Shown here piece by piece: positions 26,856 through 35,802 of a stretch of 64,000 nucleotides of DNA. Under the pieces are notes generated by a model that saw nothing but the letters and a program-made list of their open reading frames with translations, was not told the DNA's origin and made no database searches. How positions within the stretch are numbered: position 1 is the first letter of the stretch; each line of letters begins with the position of its first letter. This DNA comes from Salibacter halophilus (GTDB lineage Bacteria > Bacteroidota > Bacteroidia > Flavobacteriales_G > Salibacteraceae), in NCBI RefSeq assembly GCF_008806325.1, contig NZ_WACR01000010.1, forward strand, positions 1 through 64,000, given 5' to 3'. The position numbers and the translations under genes are program-made.

Positions 26856-28835
26856 TTATCGGATAACGACTGACCCGCGCATTTCTGATAATTTCATCTT
26901 GATTTTATCCAATTCTCTCTGCTCTAAAAGAATGTCATCGATAGGTTCTTCGCTCTTGAAAGCGGTTTTCATCTTGTTTTGATTTGCCTGGATCATTTGG
27001 TTAATACAGGCCAGTTTGTACTTGTAAAGGGTCTTTTCAACATGATTGCCAACATGTTGTTCTTCGCGCTTTACAAATATGTTTTTCTTTTCCCAATCGT
27101 GTAGTTCGTAGCGTTCAGCCAGTAAATCAACCACAAACTCTCTTATTTTATCATTTTCGTGATGGATAAAGTGTTGTTCATCGATTGCTCCATCTCGTTC
27201 GATCAATTCAGCTATTTCTTCAAAAATGGTGTCATGGAGCTGACTTTGAAATGTGAGTTCGTCTGCTATGATTTCACTCACAAGAAACTCTCCCACAGCA
27301 ACAGAAACCTCTTCTTCTTTTTGACTTTCCTCTAAAAAAATATTGGTATTTATCAATTCAGAGCCATACCTCAGGATTAATCTCAGGATCTCGCGTTCCT
27401 GATTTTTGATTTCGTCCTGAATAACAGGCTTTGTGTTTTCCTCTAAGAAATTCTCCGGTTCAGATTCAGGTAGGTTGCTTTCCCTTTCTTCGCGCTGTTG
27501 TTCCCTGAGTTTCTCTCTTCGTTGCTGGTTGAACTGATTTCGCCTGATCTTGTTTGTCTCAGCAATGATCGCTTTTTCCGGAACATCGAGTTTAGAACTG
27601 CATTCCTGGATAAAAACGGCTCGTGAAATATGATCGGGAACCTGCGCAATGGAGTTCACGATATCGCGAATCGCCTGTGATTTTTTGAGCGGATCGTTTT
27701 CTACGTCTTTTAGAAGAACGTTGGTTTTAAATGTGATGAAGTCGGTTTGGTTCTGACCAACATAATCCAGTGTTTTTTCCTTGCCGTAATTTTTTGCGTA
27801 CGAATCTGGATCGTCCCCTTCAGGCAACAACACAACTTTCACGTTCATGCCTTCCTGCAGGATAAGGTCGATTCCGCGAAAGGATGCTTTAATTCCGGCC
27901 GGGTCACCATCGTAAAGGATTGTGACGTTTTGGGTGTAGCGTTTTATGAGTTTTATTTGGCCTTCGGTCAGAGCCGTACCAGACGAAGCTACCGCGTTTT
28001 CAATGCCGGCCTGGTGTAGCGAGATAACATCGGTGTAGCCCTCAACTAAAAAGCAGAGGTCGTTTTTGATGATGGAGTGCTTGGCCTGAAAAATCCCGTA
28101 GAGAATGCGGTTTTTCTTGTAGATGTCACTCTCAGGGGAGTTGATGTACTTTGGAACTTTGGGATCTGACCGTAAAGTGCGAGCACCAAAGCCTACTGGT
28201 CTTCCTGAAAGATCGTGAATGGGAAAAATGACACGCTCGCGAAATCCATCGTATTTACCGCGATCATTTTGTTTGATTAGTCCGGTTTCGAGGAGGTATT
28301 CGTCTTTGTAGCCTTTTTCCTCAGCGGTTTTGGTAAATATGTTTTTGCCCGGAGCATACCCGAGATCAAATTTTTTGATGATGTCGGTTTCGAACTGGCG
28401 CTCCTTGAAGTAACTCAAACCAATTGCCTGGCCGTCTTCTGTTTCGTGAAGTTGGTCCTTAAAAAAGTCTAAAGCAAAGTTTGTGACGATGTAAAGGCTC
28501 TCACGCTTGTTTTGTTCTTCGAGCTGTTCTGGCGTTTGCTCACCATCTTCCTCAATGGTGATGTTGTATTTGTCTGCTAGGAAGCGGAGTGCCTCAGGAT
28601 ACGACATGTGTTCGTGTTCCTGGAGGAAAGTGACTACGTTACCGCCTTTGCCTGAGCTGAAATCCTTGAAGATTTGCTTGGCAGGCGAAACCATGAAAGA
28701 AGGTGTTTTCTCATTGACGAATGGTGAGAGCGCCTTGAGGTTTGAACCTGCTCGCTTTAGGTGAAGAAAGTCACCAATGACTTCTTCAATACGAGCGGTT
28801 TGCATGATTTCATCTATGGTCTTCCGCGCTATCAC
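26856..28835 (-). CDS. dnaG: DNA primase, zinc-ligand-less variant
   Basis: Synthesises RNA primers at the replication fork; 659 residues, full length. Order: CHC2-type N-terminal domain (~1-100), RNAP-like catalytic domain with Toprim (EGYTD at FLVEGYTDVISL, then YDGDPAGIKAS and EGDDPDSY), and a C-terminal helicase-binding region (~450-659). In the N-terminal domain all four zinc ligands are replaced: Ser37 and Val40 for the CPFH pair, Asp58 and Ser61 for the CxxC pair, although the rest of the fold motif (NEKTPSF, GKGGNVVTF) is kept. Last gene of the nfu-MORN-dnaG unit. Three recurrent words inside (27749, 27966, 28162). Confidence 0.95.
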   Translation of the reverse strand: MIARKTIDEIMQTARIEEVIGDFLHLKRAGSNLKALSPFVNEKTPSFMVSPAKQIFKDFSSGKGGNVVTFLQEHEHMSYPEALRFLADKYNITIEEDGEQTPEQLEEQNKRESLYIVTNFALDFFKDQLHETEDGQAIGLSYFKERQFETDIIKKFDLGYAPGKNIFTKTAEEKGYKDEYLLETGLIKQNDRGKYDGFRERVIFPIHDLSGRPVGFGARTLRSDPKVPKYINSPESDIYKKNRILYGIFQAKHSIIKNDLCFLVEGYTDVISLHQAGIENAVASSGTALTEGQIKLIKRYTQNVTILYDGDPAGIKASFRGIDLILQEGMNVKVVLLPEGDDPDSYAKNYGKEKTLDYVGQNQTDFITFKTNVLLKDVENDPLKKSQAIRDIVNSIAQVPDHISRAVFIQECSSKLDVPEKAIIAETNKIRRNQFNQQRREKLREQQREERESNLPESEPENFLEENTKPVIQDEIKNQEREILRLILRYGSELINTNIFLEESQKEEEVSVAVGEFLVSEIIADELTFQSQLHDTIFEEIAELIERDGAIDEQHFIHHENDKIREFVVDLLAERYELHDWEKKNIFVKREEQHVGNHVEKTLYKYKLACINQMIQANQNKMKTAFKSEEPIDDILLEQRELDKIKMKLSEMRGSVVIR

Positions 28836-28844
28836 CTGCTGGCA

Positions 28845-29291
28845 TTAATATGATTCTGTTTTTAGTAGCTTTCCGTTTTTGTCCCAAAAGTGCCAGCTAC
28901 CAGATCTTTTTCCGTTTTTGTATTTGCCCTCGTACCGTTTTTGGCCGTTGTCATAATAAACGGTTCTTTTTCCGCTGGCTTTATCGTTCTCAAAAGAGCC
29001 TTCGCTCTTAATTTTACCGTTTTGAAAGTATGCTTTCCAGTGCCCGTTTCGTTTTCCATCTGGCGTAACAGGCCCCTCCATTAGCTTTTCTCCACTGTCG
29101 TAAAAATACTCTTTTTTGACTTGATAAACAGTGTCTTCTCTCATTTGATAATGGAGGACTACATGTTTTTTGCCGTTGGAATACGTTTTTTCGATTTTGG
29201 AGAAAGTCTCATAACTTTCCTCCGTATTGCAATTTGAGAAAAGGGCAATACTGATAAAGGCAACACATAAAAAGTTGAATAATCTACGCAT
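28845..29291 (-). CDS. MORN-repeat lipoprotein (YwqK-like)
   Basis: 148 residues. Signal peptide with lipobox FLCVAFISIALFSNC. The body is three or four MORN-variant repeats (YFYDSGEKLMEG, YFQNGKIKSEGSFENDK, YYDNGQKRYEGKYKNGK, FWDKNGKLLK) of the kind annotated as YwqK-like. It overlaps nfu by 8 nt upstream and ends 9 nt before the dnaG start, so the three are one operon although their functions are unrelated. Role unknown. Confidence 0.85.
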   Translation of the reverse strand: MRRLFNFLCVAFISIALFSNCNTEESYETFSKIEKTYSNGKKHVVLHYQMREDTVYQVKKEYFYDSGEKLMEGPVTPDGKRNGHWKAYFQNGKIKSEGSFENDKASGKRTVYYDNGQKRYEGKYKNGKRSGSWHFWDKNGKLLKTESY

Positions 29292-29904
29292 CTTCAGCTA
29301 CTACTTCTTGAACTTCAGGTAAATGTTCTTTGAAAAGGTTTTCAATTCCAAATTTAAGTGTTTGAGTTGAAGAAGGGCAACCACTACAAGCTCCACTCAA
29401 TTTAACAGTAACTTTTCCTTCATCAAAGGATTTGAAGTGAATAGCTCCACCATCTCCTTCAACTGCCGGACGAACATATTCTTCGAGCAAGTTGATGATC
29501 TTTTCTTCCATCTCATTTTGCGGAGTGGAAGTTACTTTGATCTTTTCAGATTGATTGTCTTCGTTTTTGGTTTCGTGTCCGGTTGTTTTGGGCGGTTTTG
29601 TAAAAACAGGCTGATCAGCACGGAGATAATTGGTGAGGTATTCTCTCATTTCCATCACGACATCATCCCATTCGATGAAATCTTTTTTCGTTATTGAAAC
29701 AAAGTTGCTCGAAAAGAATAGACTCTCCACGAATGGAAAAGTAAAGAGAACTTTCGCGAGAGGTGCGTCCTGGCACTCGAGCTCTGAAGTGTATTCAACT
29801 GATGCTCCGTAAGGAACCAGAATCTTGTTGGCCACAAACTTCATCGTTTTAGGGTTGGGAGTGGTTTCAGCGTATATTGTAAAAGGAACTTCTTTTTCGC
29901 TCAT
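29284..29904 (-). CDS. Nfu-type iron-sulfur cluster scaffold/carrier
   Basis: 206 residues: an N-terminal Nfu_N domain (about 5-95, starting IYAETTPNPKTMKFVANK), a linker rich in Lys/Glu, and a C-terminal NifU domain (about 130-206) with the cluster-binding CxxC in LSGACSGCPSSTQTLK. Delivers Fe-S clusters to client enzymes in the cytosol. First gene of a minus-strand unit with an exact -7 box (TAAATTTG) 21 nt upstream. Not the full three-domain NifU: the N-terminal IscU-like domain is absent. Confidence 0.92.
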   Translation of the reverse strand: MSEKEVPFTIYAETTPNPKTMKFVANKILVPYGASVEYTSELECQDAPLAKVLFTFPFVESLFFSSNFVSITKKDFIEWDDVVMEMREYLTNYLRADQPVFTKPPKTTGHETKNEDNQSEKIKVTSTPQNEMEEKIINLLEEYVRPAVEGDGGAIHFKSFDEGKVTVKLSGACSGCPSSTQTLKFGIENLFKEHLPEVQEVVAEDA

Positions 29905-29925
29905 GATTGCGTTGTTTTAAGAATG

Positions 29926-29933
29926 CAAATTTA
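29926..29933 (-). promoter_or_regulatory. -7 box of the nfu-MORN-dnaG unit
   Basis: Minus strand TAAATTTG followed by C, an exact box 21 nt before the nfu ATG. No clear -33. Confidence 0.6.
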
Positions 29934-29948
29934 GTAAGTGATGGACAA

Positions 29949-29979
29949 TTGAATACGTCATTTTTATGAATTAGGTTTG
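29949..29979 (+). promoter_or_regulatory. Promoter of the gamma-carbonic anhydrase gene
   Basis: TTG at 29949-29951, 20-nt spacer, TAGGTTTG at 29972-29979; transcript start expected near 29985 with a ~20-nt leader. Confidence 0.75.
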
Positions 29980-30005
29980 TATTTAACACCATAAAAAGAT
30001 TAAAG

Positions 30006-30524
30006 ATGGCATTAATAAAGTCGTGCAGAGGTTTTAAACCCAAATTTGGCGATGATTGTTATTTAGCTGAGAACAGTACAATCGTTGGAGATGTGACATG
30101 CGGAGACGAGTGCAGCTTTTGGTTTAACTCGGTTGTTCGCGGAGATGTTAACTCGATCAAGCTCGGGAATCGTGTAAATGTTCAGGACGGTGCGGTTATT
30201 CACTGCACGTATGAAAAAACGCGTACGATTGTCGGGAACAATGTTTCAATTGGTCACAATGCTTTGGTTCACGGATGCACAGTTGAGGATAATGTGCTCA
30301 TCGGGATGGGAGCTATAGTGATGGATAACGCTCACATTCCTGAGAATGTGATCATCGCAGCCGGGGCGGTCGTCCTTGAAGGATCAAAGCTCGAGAGTGG
30401 CAGTATTTATGCTGGAGTTCCGGCTAAAAAGGTGAAAGACTTGAGCGAGGATTTATTCAAGGGTGAAGTGCAGCGTATCGCGCAGAATTATGTGAAATAT
30501 TCCGGTTGGTTTAAAGAGGAGTAA
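30006..30524 (+). CDS. Gamma-carbonic anhydrase family protein
   Basis: 172 residues of left-handed beta-helix (hexapeptide repeats), the gamma-CA/YrdA fold. Metal ligands appear in place: His of VNVQDGAVIHC and the HNAL-type pair in SIGHNALVHGC. Hydrates CO2 or acts as a small-molecule acyltransferase-like protein; real carbonic anhydrase activity is not certain in the YrdA branch. Stand-alone plus-strand gene with a good promoter; its last 14 nt overlap murI on the other strand. Confidence 0.88.
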   Translation: MALIKSCRGFKPKFGDDCYLAENSTIVGDVTCGDECSFWFNSVVRGDVNSIKLGNRVNVQDGAVIHCTYEKTRTIVGNNVSIGHNALVHGCTVEDNVLIGMGAIVMDNAHIPENVIIAAGAVVLEGSKLESGSIYAGVPAKKVKDLSEDLFKGEVQRIAQNYVKYSGWFKEE

Positions 30525-31296
30525 CTTTAATAGCTCTGTTTGGCTGTAGTCTTTTCGCCAATTCAGTCATGATTTCTTTTGATCCGGTGGTGTACATTTG
30601 GTCAGATCCGAGTGGCTTGTCGGCTAACGCGTTTAGCTCGGTCAAAATCCGCTTAGTCTGTTTGGCTACTGCTTCACCTGAATCGATGATTTCAACGTTG
30701 GTCGGAACCAGGTTCTGAATGATGTCTTTGAAAAAAGGGTAGTGCGTGCAGCCGAGGACGATTTGATCAGCATTTTGCTCCAGCATTGGTGCGATATAGC
30801 GTTCGAGCAGTTTTTTTGACTCTTCAGACTCGATGCGGTTTTCCTCAACCAACTTAACAAGTCCTTCACCAATTTGCATCACAGATTCTATATCGTTTCC
30901 AAATCTGCTGTAAGTATCGTGAAAGTGCGGACTATTTAGCGTTCCTTTCGTGGCTAAAATACCTATACAGTTTGTCCTGGTGTTTTGAGTTGCTGGTTTC
31001 ACAGCAGGCTCTACTCCTACAAACTGAAGGCCCCGGTACTTTTCTCGTAAGTGCTGAATTGCTTGAGTTGTAGCTGTGTTGCAAGCTACAATGATAATCT
31101 TGGCATTGTGGTTGAGTAGAAAATCTGTGTTTTTTTCTGATAGATGAATGATTTCATCTGTCGATTTGTTACCGTATGGGGCATTTATGCTATCACCCAA
31201 ATAAAAAAACTGCTCACGAGGGAGCAGTTTCACAAGTTCATTCCAGATGGTAAGACCACCCAGTCCAGAATCAAATATACCTACAGGTGCATTCAA
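30511..31296 (-). CDS. murI: Glutamate racemase
   Basis: Cofactor-free racemase giving D-glutamate for peptidoglycan. 261 residues. Both catalytic cysteines are seen: VACNTATT and LGCTHYPFF; also the N-terminal IFDSGLGGLTIW and YLGDSINAPYGNKS. One nucleotide separates it from the ompH-like gene upstream, so it closes the long minus-strand outer-membrane/envelope unit. 3' overlap of 14 nt with the gamma-CA gene. Word GGTCAGATCC at 30600. Confidence 0.96.
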   Translation of the reverse strand: MNAPVGIFDSGLGGLTIWNELVKLLPREQFFYLGDSINAPYGNKSTDEIIHLSEKNTDFLLNHNAKIIIVACNTATTQAIQHLREKYRGLQFVGVEPAVKPATQNTRTNCIGILATKGTLNSPHFHDTYSRFGNDIESVMQIGEGLVKLVEENRIESEESKKLLERYIAPMLEQNADQIVLGCTHYPFFKDIIQNLVPTNVEIIDSGEAVAKQTKRILTELNALADKPLGSDQMYTTGSKEIMTELAKRLQPNRAIKVTPL

Positions 31297-31297
31297 T

Positions 31298-31798
31298 TTA
31301 CTGTATATCTAAATGCTTTTTAACAGCGGGTAACAAATTATCTCCATCAGGGTAGTGGAGTAGCATTCCGTTACTTGTGTCAAAAACATAATCGTAACCT
31401 TTTTCTTCAGCAACAGCATCAATTGCTTTTTGGGCTTTGTCGAGTACCGGTTGTAGCAGTTCCTGTTCTTTTTCAGAAAGTGATTTTTGAGCAGTTTGCT
31501 GGAACTTGTTGATACGCTTTTCCAACGAGCCGATCTCTTCCACTTTGGATTCTTTTACCGGATCTGACCAAAGCGCTTGATTTGATTGGTACTCTGAAAC
31601 TTTTGATTCGTACTCTGTAGACATTGTTGTCAATTGCGATTCGAGCTCTTTGGCATATTTTTCTAATTCAGCCTGTACCTGTTGACTGGCTGGCATTGCA
31701 GCTAAAAGCTCGTTAGAGTTGATGTACCCAATTTTTTGTGCTAGTCCACTAGTTGCGATTCCCGTAAGAAGTGTTGCAATTATGATAAAGGTTCTCAT
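31298..31798 (-). CDS. OmpH/Skp-like periplasmic chaperone (second copy)
   Basis: 166 residues. Signal peptide IATLLTGIATSGLAQ, then the OmpH start KIGYINSNELLAAMP, a long coiled-coil (about 40-125) forming the tentacle, and the closing strand YDYVFDTSNGMLLHYPDG. Holds unfolded outer-membrane proteins in the periplasm. It follows another ompH-like gene and bamA, a conserved arrangement. Word GGATCTGACC at 31560. Confidence 0.9.
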   Translation of the reverse strand: MRTFIIIATLLTGIATSGLAQKIGYINSNELLAAMPASQQVQAELEKYAKELESQLTTMSTEYESKVSEYQSNQALWSDPVKESKVEEIGSLEKRINKFQQTAQKSLSEKEQELLQPVLDKAQKAIDAVAEEKGYDYVFDTSNGMLLHYPDGDNLLPAVKKHLDIQ

Positions 31799-31833
31799 AT
31801 TCTATTGTGTTTATTTAAAAATGGTTTACAAAA

Positions 31834-32358
31834 TTATTCATCAGATGTTGATAAGCCTAACTTTCTTATGATAACATCGCTTTTATCGTAGCGAGGATCA
31901 GAAAAAAGTATATTTGAGTTACCGGCACTTTTATCGAAAATCACAGCGTAGCTGCGGTCTCGGGCCAGTTCCTTTATGGCTTCAAAAATCTCATCCTGTA
32001 GGGGTTGTATTAATTCCTGTCTTTTCTTGAAGAGTTCGCCTTCAACACCAAACTTATCACGTTGATATTTACGGGCTTCTTCTTCTTTTTCTTTTATTTC
32101 AGCCTCTCTTTTCTTACGCATATCAGGCGTTAAGAGAATTTTCTCTGCCTGGTAGGCCTTTTTCATTTTATCGATTTCAGCATATTTTGCCTCAACCGTT
32201 TCCTGCCAGCGAGAGCTCAAAGCATCTAATTCTTTTTGAGCTTCTTTGTACTCGGGCATTTGTTTTAAAATGTACTGAGCATCAACGTAAGCAAAACGCT
32301 GTGCTTGCATGCTAACAGCAACTGCGAGAAAGGTGAATATGACCAGTAACTTTTTCAT
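31834..32358 (-). CDS. OmpH/Skp-like periplasmic chaperone (first copy)
   Basis: 174 residues from the ATG at 32358; a longer ORF to 32445 overlaps bamA and would bury the signal peptide KKLLVIFTFLAVAVSMQAQ, so it is rejected. Body: RFAYVDAQYILKQMPEY, Lys/Glu-rich coiled coil (about 45-130), and the end strand SYAVIFDKSAGNSNILFSDP. Chaperone for outer-membrane protein precursors, next to bamA (7 nt). The two OmpH copies differ enough to be old paralogues. Confidence 0.9.
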   Translation of the reverse strand: MKKLLVIFTFLAVAVSMQAQRFAYVDAQYILKQMPEYKEAQKELDALSSRWQETVEAKYAEIDKMKKAYQAEKILLTPDMRKKREAEIKEKEEEARKYQRDKFGVEGELFKKRQELIQPLQDEIFEAIKELARDRSYAVIFDKSAGNSNILFSDPRYDKSDVIIRKLGLSTSDE

Positions 32359-32365
32359 AGTGATA

Positions 32366-35041
32366 CTATAGTTGACCAAGATTTGTGCCAATCGTGAAAT
32401 GCACCTGTGAGCGTTCCATTCCGCTGCGGCCAGGAACTTCGTCAAATCTGTAACCCCAATCGAGGCCTAGCAAGCCAAACATCGGTAAATAAACTCTCAC
32501 ACCCACACCGGCACTTCGGTAAACGTCAAATGGATTCCAATCGTAAAGGTTTCCCCAACTGTTACCCATTTCAAAGAATGTGAGGCCGTAAATCATGGCC
32601 TGTGGGTTTGTTGAGAATGGGTAGCGCAATTCAGTGGTGTATTTATTGATGAGAATTCCACCAACATTTTCTTCATTACCTCTAATGCCACTGTTTGTTA
32701 CAGTTTGATCACCATAACCGCGCAATGCAATAATTTCACGTGCATCAAGGTTAAACCCTGTGAGACCGGAACCACCTAAGTAAAAGCGCTCAAACGGAGC
32801 GTTTCCTACTTCAGGTGTGTAGCGGAACAAACCGCCAAAGCCAACTTTGGTGTAGAGCACAAACTTGTCAAAGATTTTAGAGTACCATTTAGAAGTAAAC
32901 TTCCATTTGTGATATTCAACAAATTTGAATCGCTCCTTCGTTGATAGCGTTGTGTAATCTTTTCCGTTGAACCATGAATATGGAGGTGTTAGCTGAGCAG
33001 AAATGGTTGTTTGAGATCCTGAAGTAGGGAAGTAGAGGTCATCCATTGAACTTCTCGATAGCGAAATTTTATAAAAGATGTTGTTAGCGTGTCCATCAGA
33101 GAAGTTTTCAAAAGTTCTCCATTGGTTAACATCGTAGTTTTGATAGGCAATTTCCTGTTGTAGTTGGAAATTGTCATCTGGCCATCTCAGTCTTTTTCCC
33201 AAACCGATAGAAGCACCAAAGATGTTTAATGCTCTACGGTTATCGCTATCTCTCTTTTCACCATTTGTTTGGATGGAGTAATAAGTACTTACCGTAAGTG
33301 CATTAGGGCGTTTACCGCCAAGCCATGGTTCAGTAAAGCTGATGTTGTAAGACTGGTAAAAAGTACCGTTAGTTTGCGCTCTAATACTCAACGATTGGCC
33401 ATCACCTGATGGTAAAGGTCGCCATGCTTCTTTGTTGAATAAGTTGCTGGTTGAGAAGTTAGAGAAACGCAAACCGAGCGTACCTACGATAAAGTTTCCA
33501 CCCCACCCACCAGAGAGTTCAATCTGGTCAGATGGTTTCTCCACAACCTGATATTCGATATCAACTGTTCCGTCTTGCGGATTAGGAGTTGGAACAACAT
33601 TCATTTGTTGTTGATCGAAATATCCGAGCATTGATAACTCGCGCTGAGTACGCATGATATCACTTCTGCTGAAAAGATCACCGGGCTTGGTTCTGATTTG
33701 ACGCCTCACTACGTGATCGTGCGTTTTCGTGTTTCCTGAGATTGTTACTTCGTCAATTCGTGCTTGTTTTCCTTCGTAAACTCTCAGTTCAAGGTCGATA
33801 GAGTCATTTTCAACTCTCGTTTCAACAGGCTCAACCTGGAAAAACAAGTAGCCGTTATCCATGTAAAGCGAACTCACATCAAGTCCTGCCTGATTCATGA
33901 ATAATCGTCTTTCCAGTATTGTGGGGTCGTACACATCTCCTCTTTCAATGCCGAGTATGCGTGATAACCTGGCAGTTGAATATTTCGAATTTCCTATCCA
34001 CTTGATGTTTCTAAAATAATAACGATCGCCTTCTTCAACTTTGATGTGAATATTAACCAGTTTGTCGTTTATCTTTTCTACGGAATCGGTAACAATTTCA
34101 GCATCACGATAACCCATTTCGCGGTATGCACTAATCAGTTTTTTCTTATCCTCTTTGTACTTTGAGCGAAGGAACTTTGCATTCTTAAAAATCCTGAATC
34201 TTACTCGGTTCTGAAAGTAATTTAAACTGAGGGTGGAAAGTGTATCAGTATTTCCTTTCCAGGTTTCTTTTGCCAGGCTTTTGATAAAGTCATCCATTTT
34301 ATAAAATGGCTTGAAAACAGACTTCTCATGGGTTTCCTTCATCGCTCGCTTGAGCTTGGCATCGCTGATAGCTTCGTTGCCATTGATGAAAATCCGATTG
34401 ATTTTCACCTTTTTCTTTTTGTCGACTTTTATAATGACGAAGATGTGGTTATCGAATAAAGTGTCTTGCTTTTGAACAACCTCCACCTGAGTGTTCAGGT
34501 ACCCTTTATCTACGAAGTGGTTGCGGATTTTGCGCTTGGTGTTTGCTACAACACTATTCGTGAGGATCTTCTCTTTGTAGAGATTGATTTTTTCGCGAAT
34601 ATCATCAGCTTCAGATTTTTTAACACCTTCAATTCTAAATCTCGACATTCTGGGCTGTTCCTGAACATAAAAGTCGAGTGAAATTCTTTCTCCTTCAATC
34701 TTTTTGTAAGAAACCTGAATATCAGAAAATAAACCTTGTTGCCACAAGTTTCTTATCGCACTTGAAATTTCATCTCCTGGAATTGTTACGCGGTCTCCAA
34801 TGGTCAGACCCGTAAGCAGAATGATGGCATTTTTATCGAGCGATTGGGTTCCGGATATCGTAATGTCGCTAATTATGTACTCTTTAGGAGCAGAGTAGTT
34901 GATGGATGATGACGATCCTGAACCTCTGTTCGATTGAAGTTGTAATTGAGCTATGGCCGGTGAAAAGGCGCAAGACACAATGAGCACAACTAAAGTAAAT
35001 AGCGCTTTATTTAACTGCGTATTGTTCGCTCGTTTTGCCAA
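32366..35041 (-). CDS. bamA: Outer-membrane assembly factor BamA (Omp85)
   Basis: Central component that inserts beta-barrels into the outer membrane. About 891 residues: signal peptide, five POTRA domains (roughly 45-420; e.g. YIISDITISGTQSLDKNAI), then a 16-strand barrel with the conserved loop-6 motif in IIALRGYGDQ. The frame has no ATG before the signal peptide. The best start I see is TTG at 35041, which gives AKRANNTQLNKALFTLVVLI; this overlaps uppS by 35 nt. Longer starts reach 35122 but add a non-signal extension. Word GGTCAGACCC at 34802, the single copy with C at the variable position. Confidence 0.93.
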   Translation of the reverse strand: MAKRANNTQLNKALFTLVVLIVSCAFSPAIAQLQLQSNRGSGSSSSINYSAPKEYIISDITISGTQSLDKNAIILLTGLTIGDRVTIPGDEISSAIRNLWQQGLFSDIQVSYKKIEGERISLDFYVQEQPRMSRFRIEGVKKSEADDIREKINLYKEKILTNSVVANTKRKIRNHFVDKGYLNTQVEVVQKQDTLFDNHIFVIIKVDKKKKVKINRIFINGNEAISDAKLKRAMKETHEKSVFKPFYKMDDFIKSLAKETWKGNTDTLSTLSLNYFQNRVRFRIFKNAKFLRSKYKEDKKKLISAYREMGYRDAEIVTDSVEKINDKLVNIHIKVEEGDRYYFRNIKWIGNSKYSTARLSRILGIERGDVYDPTILERRLFMNQAGLDVSSLYMDNGYLFFQVEPVETRVENDSIDLELRVYEGKQARIDEVTISGNTKTHDHVVRRQIRTKPGDLFSRSDIMRTQRELSMLGYFDQQQMNVVPTPNPQDGTVDIEYQVVEKPSDQIELSGGWGGNFIVGTLGLRFSNFSTSNLFNKEAWRPLPSGDGQSLSIRAQTNGTFYQSYNISFTEPWLGGKRPNALTVSTYYSIQTNGEKRDSDNRRALNIFGASIGLGKRLRWPDDNFQLQQEIAYQNYDVNQWRTFENFSDGHANNIFYKISLSRSSMDDLYFPTSGSQTTISAQLTPPYSWFNGKDYTTLSTKERFKFVEYHKWKFTSKWYSKIFDKFVLYTKVGFGGLFRYTPEVGNAPFERFYLGGSGLTGFNLDAREIIALRGYGDQTVTNSGIRGNEENVGGILINKYTTELRYPFSTNPQAMIYGLTFFEMGNSWGNLYDWNPFDVYRSAGVGVRVYLPMFGLLGLDWGYRFDEVPGRSGMERSQVHFTIGTNLGQL

Positions 35042-35753
35042 ATCGTCTTTCTCTTTTTTGGTATTCCTGAATTGCTTGATGAAGATCGGGTTTCCTGAAG
35101 TCTGGCCAAAACTTGTTAACAAAGATTAACTCCGTGTAAGCCAGTTGCCACAGCAAAAAGTTGGAGATGCGATACTCGCCACTGGTTCTGATCATTAATT
35201 CTGGATCAGGGTAGTTTGCCGTAGCTAAAAAAGACCCAAATACTTTTTCATCAATATCGTCTATATCGATTTTATCATCTTTAACTTCCTGTGCGATTTT
35301 TTTTGTTGCGTTGAGTATTTCCCACCGCGCACTATAGCTCAAAGCGAGTATAACACTCATGTGAGAGTTATCTTTTGTCGCTTCAATCGCCTTGTTGAGC
35401 TCTCTTTGACATCTTTTTGGCAAGCTGTGTAAATCACCAATTGCCAATAAACGGATGTTATTTTTGTTTAGTGTGTTGACTTCTTTGCTGATGGTATTCA
35501 CTAATAACTCCATCAAAGCCTGGACTTCGAGTTTTGGTCTGTTCCAGTTTTCTGAAGAAAAGGCGTAAAGAGTGAGGTATTTCACACCGAGCTCTGCCGA
35601 TCCTTCAATGGTATCGCGCACTGCTGAGATAGCATTTTTATGGCCAAAAATACGAGCCTTACCCTGGCTCTTGGCCCACCTGCCATTTCCATCCATGATG
35701 ATGGCAATGTGTTCAGGTACTCTCTCTGGTATGATGCCTTTAACTTTCTCCAT
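35007..35753 (-). CDS. uppS: Isoprenyl transferase (undecaprenyl diphosphate synthase)
   Basis: Condenses isopentenyl diphosphate to make the C55 lipid carrier for peptidoglycan and O-antigen. 248 residues from ATG 35753. Family motifs in order: IAIIMDGNGRWAKSQGK (active-site Asp), YLTLYAFSSENWNRP, ILALSYSARWEI, PDPELMIRTSGEYRISNFLL and FWPDF. Lies between a DUF6089 gene and bamA on the same strand, and overlaps bamA. Fits with the glycan genes elsewhere in the window. Confidence 0.96.
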   Translation of the reverse strand: MEKVKGIIPERVPEHIAIIMDGNGRWAKSQGKARIFGHKNAISAVRDTIEGSAELGVKYLTLYAFSSENWNRPKLEVQALMELLVNTISKEVNTLNKNNIRLLAIGDLHSLPKRCQRELNKAIEATKDNSHMSVILALSYSARWEILNATKKIAQEVKDDKIDIDDIDEKVFGSFLATANYPDPELMIRTSGEYRISNFLLWQLAYTELIFVNKFWPDFRKPDLHQAIQEYQKRERRFGKTSEQYAVK

Positions 35754-35802
35754 AAACAAAAAAATCGCCCTTATTGACGACTTTCGCGCAAATATACTTT
35801 AA

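Noticed and set aside
31834-32445. Longer form of the first OmpH gene starting at 32445
   Set aside because: It overlaps bamA and places 29 residues before an excellent signal peptide; the ATG at 32358 is the credible start.
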